From Bdellovibrio sp. 28-41-41 (lineage in GTDB: Bacteria; Bdellovibrionota; Bdellovibrionia; Bdellovibrionales; Bdellovibrionaceae), in assembly GCA_002256935.1 (NCBI GenBank), contig NCGL01000002.1:1-64000 (forward strand): a DNA stretch of 64,000 nt. Reading direction: 5' to 3'. Shown here one piece after another: positions 24,316-33,708 of the stretch. The notes under the pieces are model-generated. The model was not told the DNA's origin. It saw only the letters and a program-made list of their open reading frames with translations, and did no database searches. Position numbers and translations under genes: made by a program. Within the stretch, counting starts at the first letter, position 1; each line of letters begins with the position of its first letter.

Positions 24316-25520
24316 TATATATCTAGTACGCTTGGGTTTTTAACCAAATCGCGGGTGATATTTTTTTGGTGAGCTTCTAACGTACCGCCACCGATTTCCA
24401 ATAACTTCGCATCTCTCCACAAACGCTCAACAACATACTCACCTACATAACCATAGCCACCCAGTACTTGGATCGCACGGTCCGCGACATTTTTGCTCAT
24501 CGTCGTAGCTACTAGTTTTACACCGTCGCTATCTAAACGATTGCCTTCTTTGTTTATATCTAAGTTACGTGCTGTTTCATAAACATAAGCTTTCGCCGCT
24601 TTGTATTCAGCATACGAATCACCGATATGTTTTTGAATTTGACCGAAGAAGTTCAATGATTTACCGAATGCTTCACGTTCGATCGCGTATTTGTTCATGA
24701 TCTGAACGCTACGACGAGCGATACCTAATGCCATCGCTGCTAATGTTAAACGTTCGATCTCTAAATTTTTCATCATATGAATCATCGAATCACCTTCGTG
24801 ACCGATTAAGTTGGCTACTGGTACTTCGCAATTTTCAAACACAAGTTCCGCGGTGTTCGAAGCGCGCATGCCTAATTTATCTTTGATTTTTTGACCTACG
24901 TAGAAACCTTTAGTTCCTTTTTCTACTAGGAATGAAGAAACCAAGGGACGTCCGTTTTTCTCGCCAGTTTTAGCATAAACCAAAACTAGATCGCATGGTG
25001 TTTTGTTCTCGTCGATCGTTCCGTTAGTGATCCACATTTTGCGACCGTTAAGGATGTACTTATCACCCTTCTTTTCAGCCGTTGATGTCATACCTAAAAC
25101 GTCAGTTCCGACATGAGGCTCTGACATACCCATCGCGCCGATCCATTCGCCTGAGCAAACTTTTGGAAGGAATTTCTTTTTTTGTTCCTCAGAACCATTT
25201 TGAGCCAAGTTGTTCACTAATAGCATCGCGTGCGCTAGGTACGCTAAGGCAAAACCAGGATCTGATGATGATAATTCTTCGTGAACGATAACCGCAGCTG
25301 TCGCATCTAAACCCGCGCCGCCATATTCTTCAGGAACTGTGATACCCATTAAACCTAGTTCGGCTGCTTTTTTAAAAAGTGCTAAATTAAAATTTTCTTT
25401 ACGATCAAATTCATGAGCCTGAGGCTCCACTTCCGACTGGGTGAACTGCGCCAGCGTTTCGCGTAGCATCTTGTGTTCTTCAGTTGGGTTGTACAAATCA
25501 TAGCTTTTGTAATGAGTCAT
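24315..25520 (-). CDS. Acyl-CoA dehydrogenase, isovaleryl-CoA dehydrogenase-like
   Basis: A 401-residue flavoprotein that introduces an alpha-beta double bond into acyl-CoA. It has the N-terminal helical domain, MGMSEPHVGTDVLGM and the FAD-binding WITNGT region, and REAFGKSLNFFGQIQKHI. A Glu in NLEIERLTLAAMA (near residue 245) fits the catalytic base position of isovaleryl-CoA dehydrogenases, and the usual C-terminal Glu site reads IGGGTLEAHQ, also as in that branch. It probably acts in branched amino acid or fatty acid breakdown. Strong GAAC/AAGGACT-type purine-rich sequence precedes the ATG. Confidence 0.85.
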   Translation of the reverse strand: MTHYKSYDLYNPTEEHKMLRETLAQFTQSEVEPQAHEFDRKENFNLALFKKAAELGLMGITVPEEYGGAGLDATAAVIVHEELSSSDPGFALAYLAHAMLLVNNLAQNGSEEQKKKFLPKVCSGEWIGAMGMSEPHVGTDVLGMTSTAEKKGDKYILNGRKMWITNGTIDENKTPCDLVLVYAKTGEKNGRPLVSSFLVEKGTKGFYVGQKIKDKLGMRASNTAELVFENCEVPVANLIGHEGDSMIHMMKNLEIERLTLAAMALGIARRSVQIMNKYAIEREAFGKSLNFFGQIQKHIGDSYAEYKAAKAYVYETARNLDINKEGNRLDSDGVKLVATTMSKNVADRAIQVLGGYGYVGEYVVERLWRDAKLLEIGGGTLEAHQKNITRDLVKNPSVLDI

Positions 25521-25641
25521 GGTCAGTCCTTAGTTTTGAGAAGGCTCATCTATACAAAGGCTTAGCGCGAAAGTAAATCGCATACTCTAGTCATTTTTTA
25601 CGCCTTGCGGAAAACCACGAAATGGGTATAGGCTCTAGGCC

Positions 25642-26808
25642 ATGAAAACCATCAGAGCCAGTCATATTGCTATTGGGACAGAATTAACGTCAGCACAGAC
25701 GCTGAACACGAATTCCCCCACCATCGCAAAATTTTTACAAGAGATGGGCATCAAGAATCAGGTGCACATTGTGGTACCTGATGATCGCAAATTAATCATG
25801 CAATCCTTTGATTTTTTAGCGCCTGAATCTGACTGGTTATTCGTATACGGTGGCCTTGGTCCAACGACCGATGATTTCACCCGCGACATGGTCAGCGACT
25901 GGTCCGGCAAAGTATTGCAGCTGGATGAAGCCGTCTGGCAACACATTCAAGATATATTAACTCAACGCGGAGTCGTTGTTCGCGATTTTCAAAAACACCA
26001 AGCGATGTTTCCCGTTGGCGCGCATGTTATGGAAAATAGCAAAGGTACCGCCCATGGTTTTCATTTAAGCGCTAAAGGAAAAGAAATTTTTGTACTGCCT
26101 GGTCCGCCTAAAGAAGTTCAAAGTATTCTAGAAAATTACCTTCAACAATGGGTTCAAGAGCATTCAACCACATCCGATTCCGAAATCACCGAGATCTGGA
26201 ACACTATGGGACTAGGCGAAAGCGAAGTCTCTTACCAGATTGAAAATTTAGTAAAAGATTGTGACGTCGTCGTCGGCTATCGCGTTCACCTGCCTTATGT
26301 TGAAGTTAAAATTACCTACTTGAAATCACAGACGGAAAAAAATCGCCCGCTGGTGGCCGCTATTGAAAAAACACTGCAGCCTATTTTGATTTACAGAAAT
26401 AAATATCCCTATCCCGATTTCTTCAAAACGTTTTTCCAAAAACGCCCGGCTCTGACATTGATAGATGACGTCACTCGCGGAGGTATCTTTGCAGATTTAA
26501 AACTGTGGGTGGACCAATGGGATATACAAACGGTGGCGTATTTTAATCATCCCGTATCTTCGCCACTAACTCCAAAAGGAACGATTCCGCCGCACATGGC
26601 GTGGATTTCGATCACTCAAGAAGCATCGAATGCGGTGAAGGTCATTTTAAAATCAGATTCTTTGGAATTGGATTTTGAAATCTCGACAGATCCGTACGCA
26701 AAGACCCTTGCCGAACGTAAACCACTTGTGTTGAAAGAAGTGATTTACCGACAACTGATGGAACGAATTTCTAAAATCATTTCGAAACAACCGGTTCACT
26801 CGGTTTAG
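25642..26808 (+). CDS. CinA-like protein with degenerate C-terminal deamidase domain
   Basis: A 388-residue protein whose N-terminal two thirds is a CinA/molybdopterin-binding-type domain (COG1058): AIGTELTSAQTLNTNSPTIA, YGGLGPTTDDFTRD and VLPGPPKEVQSILE. This domain hydrolyses ADP-ribose in CinA. The C-terminal part (from about 265) aligns with the PncC nicotinamide mononucleotide deamidase, but the active-site ESCTGG motif reads DDVTRGG, so the catalytic Ser is missing. The 3' end overlaps the convergent uvrA gene by 32 bases. Confidence 0.8.
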   Translation: MKTIRASHIAIGTELTSAQTLNTNSPTIAKFLQEMGIKNQVHIVVPDDRKLIMQSFDFLAPESDWLFVYGGLGPTTDDFTRDMVSDWSGKVLQLDEAVWQHIQDILTQRGVVVRDFQKHQAMFPVGAHVMENSKGTAHGFHLSAKGKEIFVLPGPPKEVQSILENYLQQWVQEHSTTSDSEITEIWNTMGLGESEVSYQIENLVKDCDVVVGYRVHLPYVEVKITYLKSQTEKNRPLVAAIEKTLQPILIYRNKYPYPDFFKTFFQKRPALTLIDDVTRGGIFADLKLWVDQWDIQTVAYFNHPVSSPLTPKGTIPPHMAWISITQEASNAVKVILKSDSLELDFEISTDPYAKTLAERKPLVLKEVIYRQLMERISKIISKQPVHSV

Positions 26809-29443
26809 TTTTTTTGCCTGACTCATTTGCCAAGATCGGTTTTAAAAACTTAGCAATTTCACTGCGCGGATTCTTAGCCACCTGTTCTGGAGTTCCCGTC
26901 ACAACGATTTCACCGCCGGCGTTACCTCCGTCAGGACCCAGATCAATAATGTAATCGACGGTTTTGATCACTTCCAGATTGTGCTCGATGACCATCACGG
27001 TGTTACCTTGTTCCGCCAATTCTTGCAGTAGCTCTACAAGTTTTCGGATATCTTCAAAATGTAGACCCGTAGTTGGCTCATCCAAAATGTACAGCGTTTT
27101 ACCCGTACTACGTTTTGATAACTCTTTAGATAATTTCACACGCTGAGCCTCGCCACCCGACAATGTTGTCGAGCTTTGTCCCAGAGTCATATAGCTTAAA
27201 CCCACTTGGTTCAGTGTTTCTAGCTTTCTATGAATCTGCGTGTGATTTTTGAAAAAATCGAGAGCCTCTACTACTGACATTTCTAACACATCAGAGATAT
27301 TTTTTTCTTTATACTTAACGACCAACGTTTCACGATTGTAGCGTTTTCCCATACACACATCACATGGGACATACACATCCGTTAAGAAATGCATTTCCAT
27401 CCTGATTTGGCCGTGACCTTGGCACGTCTCGCAGCGACCACCTTTAGTATTAAAACTAAAACGACCTGGCCCGTAGCCACGCAGTTTTGCCTCTGGGATT
27501 TGAGCATACAGGTCGCGAATTAATGGCAGCAAGCCCACATACGTTGGTGGTGTAGAGCGCGGAGTCCGCCCGATTGGTTTCTGATCGATCTCGATCACTT
27601 TATCAATATTTTCTAAACCGGTAATAGAATCAAACGGCGATGCCTTGACTTGTGCTTTATAAAACTTGGCGGCTAAGTGTTTGTACAACGTATCCATGAT
27701 CAGCGTACTTTTGCCGCTGCCGGAAACGCCTGTCACGCATAGGAATAAACCAAGTGGAATTTTCGCATGCACATTTTTTAAATTATTTCCGCGCGCACCT
27801 TTGATTTCAATATACTTACCATTACCAGGACGACGTTTAGCTGGCATCGGAACGCTTTTCGCTCCGCTCAAGTATTGTCCAGTAATCGAGTTTTTATTTT
27901 TCTCGATTTCCGCAGGAGTTCCTTGTGCTAAAATCTCGCCGCCGTATTTTCCCGCTCCCGGCCCTAAGTCGACTACAAAATCAGAGGCACGAATCGTGTC
28001 TTCGTCATGTTCCACTAGCAAAACCGTATTCCCACGATCGCGTAGCTCTTCAATCACCTTTAACAAGCGATGATGATCACGCGGATGAAGCCCAATACTT
28101 GGCTCATCCATGACATATAGGATTCCAATCAATGACGACCCCACTTGCGTCGCCAAACGAATACGCTGGGATTCGCCGCCTGATAAGGTCCGCGCCGTGC
28201 GATTCAAACTCAAATAGCCTGTGCCGACTTGAAGCAAGTACTGAATGCGCGATTGAATTTGCGCGATAATTTTATCGGCTAAATATTTTTCACGCTCTTT
28301 AAGTTTTTTACCTTGAGCATAGTTATCTAACCAAACTTTTAATTCCGTTAAATTTAAATTCGACAATTCAACAATATTTTTATCTGTGATTTTTACGTTC
28401 AAACTTTCCGGTTTCAGTCGGCCACCGTGACAGTCCGGGCAATCCTGAATATCTGGCTCAAACGAATTTTCTTCGTCATCGTCTGATTGCGATTGGTTTT
28501 TTAAAACATATTTAACTTTTTCTAACTTACGTGAACCTTCGTCGCCATCCGCGTAGACTTCTTCTTCGATAAAATCTAATGTACCAAGACCCTTGCATGT
28601 TTCACAGTACCCACGTGGATTATTAAAACTGAATAGGCGCGGTTCAAGTTCTGGGAACGAGAATCCGCAAACTGGGCACGATGATTTCAATGAAAACAGA
28701 GTGCGTTTGCCTTGAATTGTTTCGATAATCACTTGGCCATCAGCCATTTGAATCGCCGTGTTTAAGCTTTCCGCGATGCGAGTCTTCACACTGTCTTTAA
28801 CAATCACCTGATCCACGACAAGATCGATATTGTGGGCTTTTGTTTTCGTTAGTTTTTTAGCTTTATCTAGATCGACAAATTCGCCATCAATTTTGGCTTT
28901 GATAAAACCTTTTTTAAACCATTTTTGAAATTCAGTTAAGAACTCACCTTTTTTATTTTGCGCCATCGGAGCTAAAATAAAAACTTTCGAACCTTCACCT
29001 AAACGTAAAACACCTTCCAGCATGTCTTGTGGTGTTTGTGATTGCACAGGAATGTGATGAGTAGGACATTCCGGTACGCCGACTTTAGCAAACAACAACC
29101 GCATGTAATCATAGATTTCTGTGATGGTGCCCACGGTTGAACGTGGATTTGTCCCTGCCGATTTTTGATCGATCGCAAGTGCTGGCGACAAACCCGTGAT
29201 GGAATCTAATTCTGGTTTTTTTAGTTGATCTAGGAAATTTTTTGCATATGAAGACAAACTGTCGATGTAACGACGTTGTCCTTCCGCATAGATTGTATCA
29301 AAAGCTAATGACGATTTTCCGGAACCGCTGAGACCAGTCAGTACCGTGATTTTATTGCGCGGAATCTTGATGTCGATAGATTTAAGATTATGTTCTCGCG
29401 CATTTTTAATTACAATAAAGTCATTTATTTTTTCATCTGGCAT
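26777..29443 (-). CDS. uvrA: Excinuclease ABC subunit A
   Basis: An 888-residue UvrA, the DNA-damage recognition ATPase of nucleotide excision repair. Both ABC modules are present: Walker A TGLSGSGKSSLAFDT near residue 35 with signature LSGGESQRIRLA near 460, and Walker [16 protein letters not shown] near 590 with TLSGGEAQRVKLS near 780. Zinc-finger cysteines (CPVCGFSFPELEPRLFSFNN; CETCQGHG) are intact. It is slightly shorter than E. coli UvrA (940). ATG 29443 is preferred to a TTG nine bases upstream. It overlaps the 3' end of fur and is probably co-transcribed with it. Confidence 0.95.
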   Translation of the reverse strand: MPDEKINDFIVIKNAREHNLKSIDIKIPRNKITVLTGLSGSGKSSLAFDTIYAEGQRRYIDSLSSYAKNFLDQLKKPELDSITGLSPALAIDQKSAGTNPRSTVGTITEIYDYMRLLFAKVGVPECPTHHIPVQSQTPQDMLEGVLRLGEGSKVFILAPMAQNKKGEFLTEFQKWFKKGFIKAKIDGEFVDLDKAKKLTKTKAHNIDLVVDQVIVKDSVKTRIAESLNTAIQMADGQVIIETIQGKRTLFSLKSSCPVCGFSFPELEPRLFSFNNPRGYCETCKGLGTLDFIEEEVYADGDEGSRKLEKVKYVLKNQSQSDDDEENSFEPDIQDCPDCHGGRLKPESLNVKITDKNIVELSNLNLTELKVWLDNYAQGKKLKEREKYLADKIIAQIQSRIQYLLQVGTGYLSLNRTARTLSGGESQRIRLATQVGSSLIGILYVMDEPSIGLHPRDHHRLLKVIEELRDRGNTVLLVEHDEDTIRASDFVVDLGPGAGKYGGEILAQGTPAEIEKNKNSITGQYLSGAKSVPMPAKRRPGNGKYIEIKGARGNNLKNVHAKIPLGLFLCVTGVSGSGKSTLIMDTLYKHLAAKFYKAQVKASPFDSITGLENIDKVIEIDQKPIGRTPRSTPPTYVGLLPLIRDLYAQIPEAKLRGYGPGRFSFNTKGGRCETCQGHGQIRMEMHFLTDVYVPCDVCMGKRYNRETLVVKYKEKNISDVLEMSVVEALDFFKNHTQIHRKLETLNQVGLSYMTLGQSSTTLSGGEAQRVKLSKELSKRSTGKTLYILDEPTTGLHFEDIRKLVELLQELAEQGNTVMVIEHNLEVIKTVDYIIDLGPDGGNAGGEIVVTGTPEQVAKNPRSEIAKFLKPILANESGKKTKPSEPVVSK

Positions 29444-29931
29444 GAAGTACAAATTCCATAGAGTTCAAGAACGTGATGAGTCAGCTTAAAGCCGTATTGC
29501 TTTGCTACTTTTTCTTGATGATCTTCTATGTTTTTGTTTTGAAATTCAACGATTTTCCCGCACGCCGTACAGGTCATATGATCATGATGCTTCTTTGGTG
29601 TTAATTCATAGCGCGTTGGCATAGAACCCATACGTAACTCGGTCACCACATGCGCTTCGGCCATGCCTTTAAGAAATCTGTACACTGTCGCAAAGCCTAC
29701 ATCTGAATTGATTTTCTGCACTTTTTCATAAAGCTCTTGCGCGGTGATGTGAACTCGGCCTTCATGCAAAGTTTTTAAAATCAGAATACGTTGAGGAGTT
29801 ACTTTCAAATTCATTTTTCGAATGATTTGTTTTAAATCCTGCTCTGTCCAACTTTCATCAAAATAACTAGTTTCGTTGTTTGAAGGAATTGGCAATACAG
29901 TTCCATTTTGAAGGTCGTCCGATTTTAACAT
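29425..29931 (-). CDS. fur: Fur-family metalloregulator
   Basis: A 168-residue Fur-family repressor. The winged helix contains KVTPQRILILKTLHE and SDVGFATVYRFLKGMAE; the metal site KKHHDHMTC begins near residue 110, and two CxxC pairs (CTACGK, CTSC) supply structural zinc. ATG 29931 is chosen because AGGGAG lies eight bases upstream; a longer frame from 29982 would place its start inside the Fur box. A Fur box 32 bases upstream of this start indicates autoregulation and favours Fur over PerR or Zur. Confidence 0.85.
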   Translation of the reverse strand: MLKSDDLQNGTVLPIPSNNETSYFDESWTEQDLKQIIRKMNLKVTPQRILILKTLHEGRVHITAQELYEKVQKINSDVGFATVYRFLKGMAEAHVVTELRMGSMPTRYELTPKKHHDHMTCTACGKIVEFQNKNIEDHQEKVAKQYGFKLTHHVLELYGICTSCQMKK

Positions 29932-29962
29932 GTTTGAAGTCTCCCTGACGTAAGGGTTACTA

Positions 29963-29980
29963 GAAATGATAATCATTTTC
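29963..29980. promoter_or_regulatory. Fur box upstream of fur
   Basis: GAAATGATAATCATTTTC is an almost perfect palindrome very close to the Fur consensus GATAATGATAATCATTATC. It lies between folE2 and fur on the minus strand, 32 bases upstream of the fur start codon. Confidence 0.8.
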
Positions 29981-30019
29981 AATTAGAATCTTTTAATTGA
30001 TGCGTTGAGGAACCAAAGT

Positions 30020-30922
30020 TCAAAAATCAAAATACGCAACGGCGTTATGCGAATGAAGTGATTCCAGATGGCTGACTTTACCTTGACCGGAAATTAGCCA
30101 AGATGAGCCTTTTAAAAACAAAGTTAACTTGCGAGCAGCATCTTCGCAGAACATCAGGTGACTAGCATTCAAACGTGCAAATTCTTGCTCGTCTTCGCGC
30201 TTAACGATTCCTTGTGTTGGAGTCCCTAAACTGTGTTCAATTCCTAAAAATAGTTTGGCAAAATCACGCAGTTCAAATTCGTCACTTACAAAAGCAGCTA
30301 AGTTTAATTCGCTTCGTTGTGCATGTGGCGTCGCCACAAATCCACGCTGCGAATACCACTGAGTTAATTGTGCCGCAGTCATCATTGTACTTTGTTTTTC
30401 AAATTCTTGAATCGTCAGCTGATGAGCCAGGGCTGCGGATTGAGGGCACGTGCTGGAATAATCCATTTTGAATTTAATTTCAGTTTTAACGACACCATCA
30501 GCTAACACAAACTCAAAATTTAACGGCACCGTTTTTAAATAAAATTTCTCAGACTTCAAAGTCTGCTCCATCACTGGCATTGCGAACGAAACCGAAATTT
30601 TTGCTTGCGTGCTTAAATTTTTTTGTGAAACCACGAACGAGGTTAACAAGTGACGAATACCTGCCAGAGTTAACGTTTCATTCAGAGTGTATTGAGTCAG
30701 CAATTCGTACAAACGCGACATGTGAATGCCCTTAGACGGATTTACTAAATTCACAAAAATATCAAACTCAGCTATTAAATTAGTTTTAACATTATTTATG
30801 ACGTTAGATTTTCCATCATTCCAATCGAATAAAACAGGTAGCATGACGTTTTCCATGCCGACCCATTTGAGCGGTATCTGGTCAGTGTCTGAGGATTTTT
30901 TAATTGCGTCGACCGTAATCAT
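30020..30922 (-). CDS. folE2: GTP cyclohydrolase IB FolE2
   Basis: A 300-residue FolE2, the metal-flexible GTP cyclohydrolase that makes dihydroneopterin triphosphate for folate and queuosine synthesis. Signatures are IPLKWVGMENVMLPV near residue 16, KGIHMSRLYELL near 64, SSTCPQSAALAHQ near 155, ATPHAQRS near 196 and GTPTQGIVKREDEQEFARLNA near 232. FolE2 is often Zur- or stress-controlled in bacteria that also carry zinc-dependent FolE. Here a Fur box lies just downstream of it and maf starts divergently only 15 bases away. Confidence 0.93.
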   Translation of the reverse strand: MITVDAIKKSSDTDQIPLKWVGMENVMLPVLFDWNDGKSNVINNVKTNLIAEFDIFVNLVNPSKGIHMSRLYELLTQYTLNETLTLAGIRHLLTSFVVSQKNLSTQAKISVSFAMPVMEQTLKSEKFYLKTVPLNFEFVLADGVVKTEIKFKMDYSSTCPQSAALAHQLTIQEFEKQSTMMTAAQLTQWYSQRGFVATPHAQRSELNLAAFVSDEFELRDFAKLFLGIEHSLGTPTQGIVKREDEQEFARLNASHLMFCEDAARKLTLFLKGSSWLISGQGKVSHLESLHSHNAVAYFDF

Positions 30923-30937
30923 ATGATGGTTTATAGC

Positions 30938-31540
30938 ATGAAAAAAATCGTTTTAGCCAGCACATCTCAATATCGCCGCCAGCAACTGGCAACATTGGGG
31001 ATTCCTTTTGATAGCATTAAACCTGTGTTTGACGAAGATTCTGTTAAACACCAAATTATAAACGCGTTAAAACACCCACATGCCATTGCCCAGAAGCTAA
31101 GTCATGAAAAAGGCGCTTCGATTGCCAAACCCGACGCCATCACTATTTCTGGCGACCAATTAGTCGCTTTTGAAGGCGATATATTAGGCAAACCTGGCAC
31201 AGCGGAAAAAGCCATTGCTCAACTACTGCGGATGCAGGGAAAAACTCATGAACTTGTGACTGCCTGCACAGTGTTCGATGGACTTAAACCGATCGATATC
31301 TTGAATATTACACAGATCACCTTAAAACCCCTTTCTGTCGAACAAATCACGGCCTATGTGAAATTAGATCAGCCGCTGGATTGTGCGGGTTCCTACAAGA
31401 TCGAAAAGCACGGGATTCAATTGATAGATTCAGTAAAAACTGAAGATTTTACGTCGATTCAAGGCTTACCGCTTTTAGCACTTGCCAAAGTTTTCAATTC
31501 ACTGAATATTGCAATTCCTTTTTTGAATGGAACAAAATGA
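30938..31540 (+). CDS. maf: Maf-family nucleotide pyrophosphatase
   Basis: A 200-residue Maf protein, a pyrophosphatase acting on non-canonical or pyrimidine nucleoside triphosphates. It opens with the substrate loop IVLASTSQYRRQQL, has ISGDQLVAFEG near residue 67 and AGSYKIEKHGIQLIDSV near 150. The usual SGD/SADQ and E-G-x-G positions are only partly matched. ATG 30938 is used because it sits directly before the conserved N-terminus; two ATGs further upstream would leave no space from folE2. The stop overlaps cdd (ATGA). Confidence 0.85.
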   Translation: MKKIVLASTSQYRRQQLATLGIPFDSIKPVFDEDSVKHQIINALKHPHAIAQKLSHEKGASIAKPDAITISGDQLVAFEGDILGKPGTAEKAIAQLLRMQGKTHELVTACTVFDGLKPIDILNITQITLKPLSVEQITAYVKLDQPLDCAGSYKIEKHGIQLIDSVKTEDFTSIQGLPLLALAKVFNSLNIAIPFLNGTK

Positions 31541-31980
31541 TCAGCTCAAAAAAATTTAAATTCTCGCAAGTTAAAAACCCAATTCTTAAATCGATGATAG
31601 AGACTGCGTATGCTGTGCAAAAAAATGCCTATGCACCGTATTCGGGTTTTCATATTGGCTCAACAATCCTAGATGCCAAAGGCTTTGAATATGCTGGCTG
31701 CAATGTTGAAAATTCATCCTACGGTGGCACTGTATGTGCGGAACGCGTGGCTATCTGGAAAGGTATTTCACATAACATGACCTTGCCTCTACAGGCCGTG
31801 GTCGTCGTATCCAGTGAAAAAAAACAATGGCCCCCGTGTGGAATGTGTCGTCAGGTTATGTCGGAATTCTGTTCACCAAAAACAGTTGTGTTTTTTGGTA
31901 ACAATCGCAAAGAATTCAAAAAGATGCTTTTCAAAGATTTACTTCCCGAAGCGTTCTCGAATAAATTTATTTTGAAATAA
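31537..31980 (+). CDS. cdd: Cytidine deaminase
   Basis: A 147-residue homotetrameric-type cytidine deaminase converting cytidine or deoxycytidine to uridine forms. It has AYAPYSGFHIGSTI, the NVENSSYGGTVCAERVAI block with the zinc Cys and catalytic Glu, and PPCGMCRQ with the two further zinc Cys residues. Its ATG overlaps the maf stop, so both nucleotide-handling enzymes are co-translated. Confidence 0.92.
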   Translation: MISSKKFKFSQVKNPILKSMIETAYAVQKNAYAPYSGFHIGSTILDAKGFEYAGCNVENSSYGGTVCAERVAIWKGISHNMTLPLQAVVVVSSEKKQWPPCGMCRQVMSEFCSPKTVVFFGNNRKEFKKMLFKDLLPEAFSNKFILK

Positions 31981-32269
31981 AGTTAAGAGCTTGTCTAATT
32001 CGTGTCCTTTTCGCGCCCAGGAAGCACTCGAAGGAGTGCCTTATGTGTATTTGAGGTGTGTGGACGAAGAAGTTGGATCTTTCAGTTAAAATCTCGTTTT
32101 GAGACATTGAGAGGGATCTTAAAAGGCGCCTGAGGTTTTTTTGTTGTTCTAAGTGCTTAAAATGATTGGATTATAGTAGTTTTTATATTTAATACTCTTA
32201 TTTTGCAATTTTATTGAAATTTAAGTATACTATATATGCGTCCGATAATACTTCTACAGGAGGTTACAG
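31981..32269. other. Intergenic region before the accessory operon
   Basis: About 290 bases without a recognised gene. It contains a short hairpin CACTC-GAAG-GAGTG (about 32026-32039) and a GC-rich patch followed by seven T residues (near 32127-32141) that may be a weak terminator for cdd. The right part is very AT-rich and carries the promoter of the next gene. Confidence 0.4.
32203..32231 (+). promoter_or_regulatory. Sigma-70-type promoter of the accessory operon
   Basis: TTGCAA (32203-32208) and TATACT (32226-32231) are separated by exactly 17 bases, close to the vegetative consensus, in an AT-rich segment 39 bases before the start codon at 32270. Confidence 0.65.
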
Positions 32270-33010
32270 ATGGGTCGCACATCACTTGAAAACTTAAAAG
32301 AGCATGGATTCTCAGACACAGAGATTCAGTCATATTTTGAGATTTCTCCGCAAACGATGAAGAAGTACGATAAGGGTGAAGTTGATGCAGTTCCATCAAA
32401 GACGTCTCGTGTTTCTTCTCCTTCTGTAAAAATTGAGATGCTTGATTTTGCAACAACAGAGATGAAGAAATTCTTTCCAGCTCATTCAATTGTCGCAGCA
32501 GAGGTTCATGCGGTTCAAATCGAGGGTGAGCCATTAATTGAATATATTAATCATCATGCTAATCCCAAAGATAAGCAGTGGGTTATGACCATCATCAGGC
32601 AAGGTATTCAACTTAAAGCGAAGGATATGCCTTTTGAAAGTGCGTTAGACGTATTTAGGAAGAAATATAAATACATCAATGACGACACTGTAAATGAGGC
32701 TGTAAAGGATTCTCCTGATCTTGTTTTAGGGATTCTTGGGACGGAGAGTGCAAATGTTTACACACGGTCTATGGCTTTGCTTGCGCTCGCCGGAACTTGT
32801 GATGAACAGTACTTTTCAATTTTTAAATATTTTGCGGGCAGCAATTCACCCTTTATTCGCGAGAGCGCGTTCGTGGGTCTTTTTAACTACTATGATAAAT
32901 TTGAGGGACGTAATTTGGATTTAAAAGATTACTTTCAGCAAAAACTTGAATCAGAGCGTTCGAGCGGCGTGCGTGCGCGACTAAAAGAGATTTTAGGAAT
33001 GATGGCGTAA
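32270..33010 (+). CDS. Unknown protein with N-terminal HTH-like segment and helical repeats
   Basis: A 246-residue protein. Residues 8-35 (LKEHGFSDTEIQSYFEISPQTMKKY) look like a helix-turn-helix; the rest is helical and from about 125 resembles HEAT-type repeats (NVYTRSMALLALAGT; SPFIRESAFVGLFNYYDKF). The family was not recognised. AGGAGG precedes the ATG by seven bases and a good promoter lies upstream, so it is expressed as the first gene of a three-gene operon; its stop overlaps the next ATG. Confidence 0.65.
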   Translation: MGRTSLENLKEHGFSDTEIQSYFEISPQTMKKYDKGEVDAVPSKTSRVSSPSVKIEMLDFATTEMKKFFPAHSIVAAEVHAVQIEGEPLIEYINHHANPKDKQWVMTIIRQGIQLKAKDMPFESALDVFRKKYKYINDDTVNEAVKDSPDLVLGILGTESANVYTRSMALLALAGTCDEQYFSIFKYFAGSNSPFIRESAFVGLFNYYDKFEGRNLDLKDYFQQKLESERSSGVRARLKEILGMMA

Positions 33011-33708
33011 TGAAAGTTCGATCCGCTAGAGTATCACAATATGAAAGTATTCCATTTGAAGTTTGGAAAAAGGCAGAATTCTCCCTAGACACTGAAGTTT
33101 GGACTCCAGACACTTCTTTATCTTGCAATGAATGCTATGATATTCAAGACGATGATCAAAACAGGGATTCAATTCTTTCGTTTCTCATAAAGTTTCGTGC
33201 AAGTATGATGGGTGATCCAAATAAGCCCTTTAGTGGATCTATTCAAGGTTATAGATTTCCTGAAGAAAGTGAAGAGTTCAAATACGAGTCCAGTGAGGCA
33301 AAGAAGGCGCGCTTTGAATCTGTTCAACACAGCCATTTTGAATTGAAGCTCGCTCCAGATAAAGTGGAAGAATTAGCTGCAAATTTATTTGCCAAGCGAG
33401 ATTTGTGGGAGAGTTTTGGAATTGACACAATCAACAATTATCTCATCGCTGAACGACACAAAAGTGAATGGGGCGCGCTTTTAAAGCAAAGCGACCGTAA
33501 GAAATGGAAACATCATATCCGCGATTACTTAAAGAATAAGCTTTTAACTGAGCACTGTAGAACGCTTGAAAAAAATGATATCAAAGCCGCCTATGAACGT
33601 GATGATGCGATCGTTGGAAAGTTAATTAAAGATATTCATTCGCTTGGGGGATTTCTTGGGCCAGAAGCTCAAGAGATCAGACGGGCGCTCGGTAATAATT
33701 TTATTTGA
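33010..33708 (+). CDS. Unknown protein of the accessory operon
   Basis: A 232-residue soluble protein, acidic in its first half and helical with many charged residues in its second (SDRKKWKHHIRDYLKNKLL; AYERDDAIVGKLIKDI). No catalytic motif, signal peptide or membrane segment was recognised. ATG 33010 overlaps the previous stop by one base (TAATG), indicating translational coupling. Confidence 0.6.
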   Translation: MKVRSARVSQYESIPFEVWKKAEFSLDTEVWTPDTSLSCNECYDIQDDDQNRDSILSFLIKFRASMMGDPNKPFSGSIQGYRFPEESEEFKYESSEAKKARFESVQHSHFELKLAPDKVEELAANLFAKRDLWESFGIDTINNYLIAERHKSEWGALLKQSDRKKWKHHIRDYLKNKLLTEHCRTLEKNDIKAAYERDDAIVGKLIKDIHSLGGFLGPEAQEIRRALGNNFI

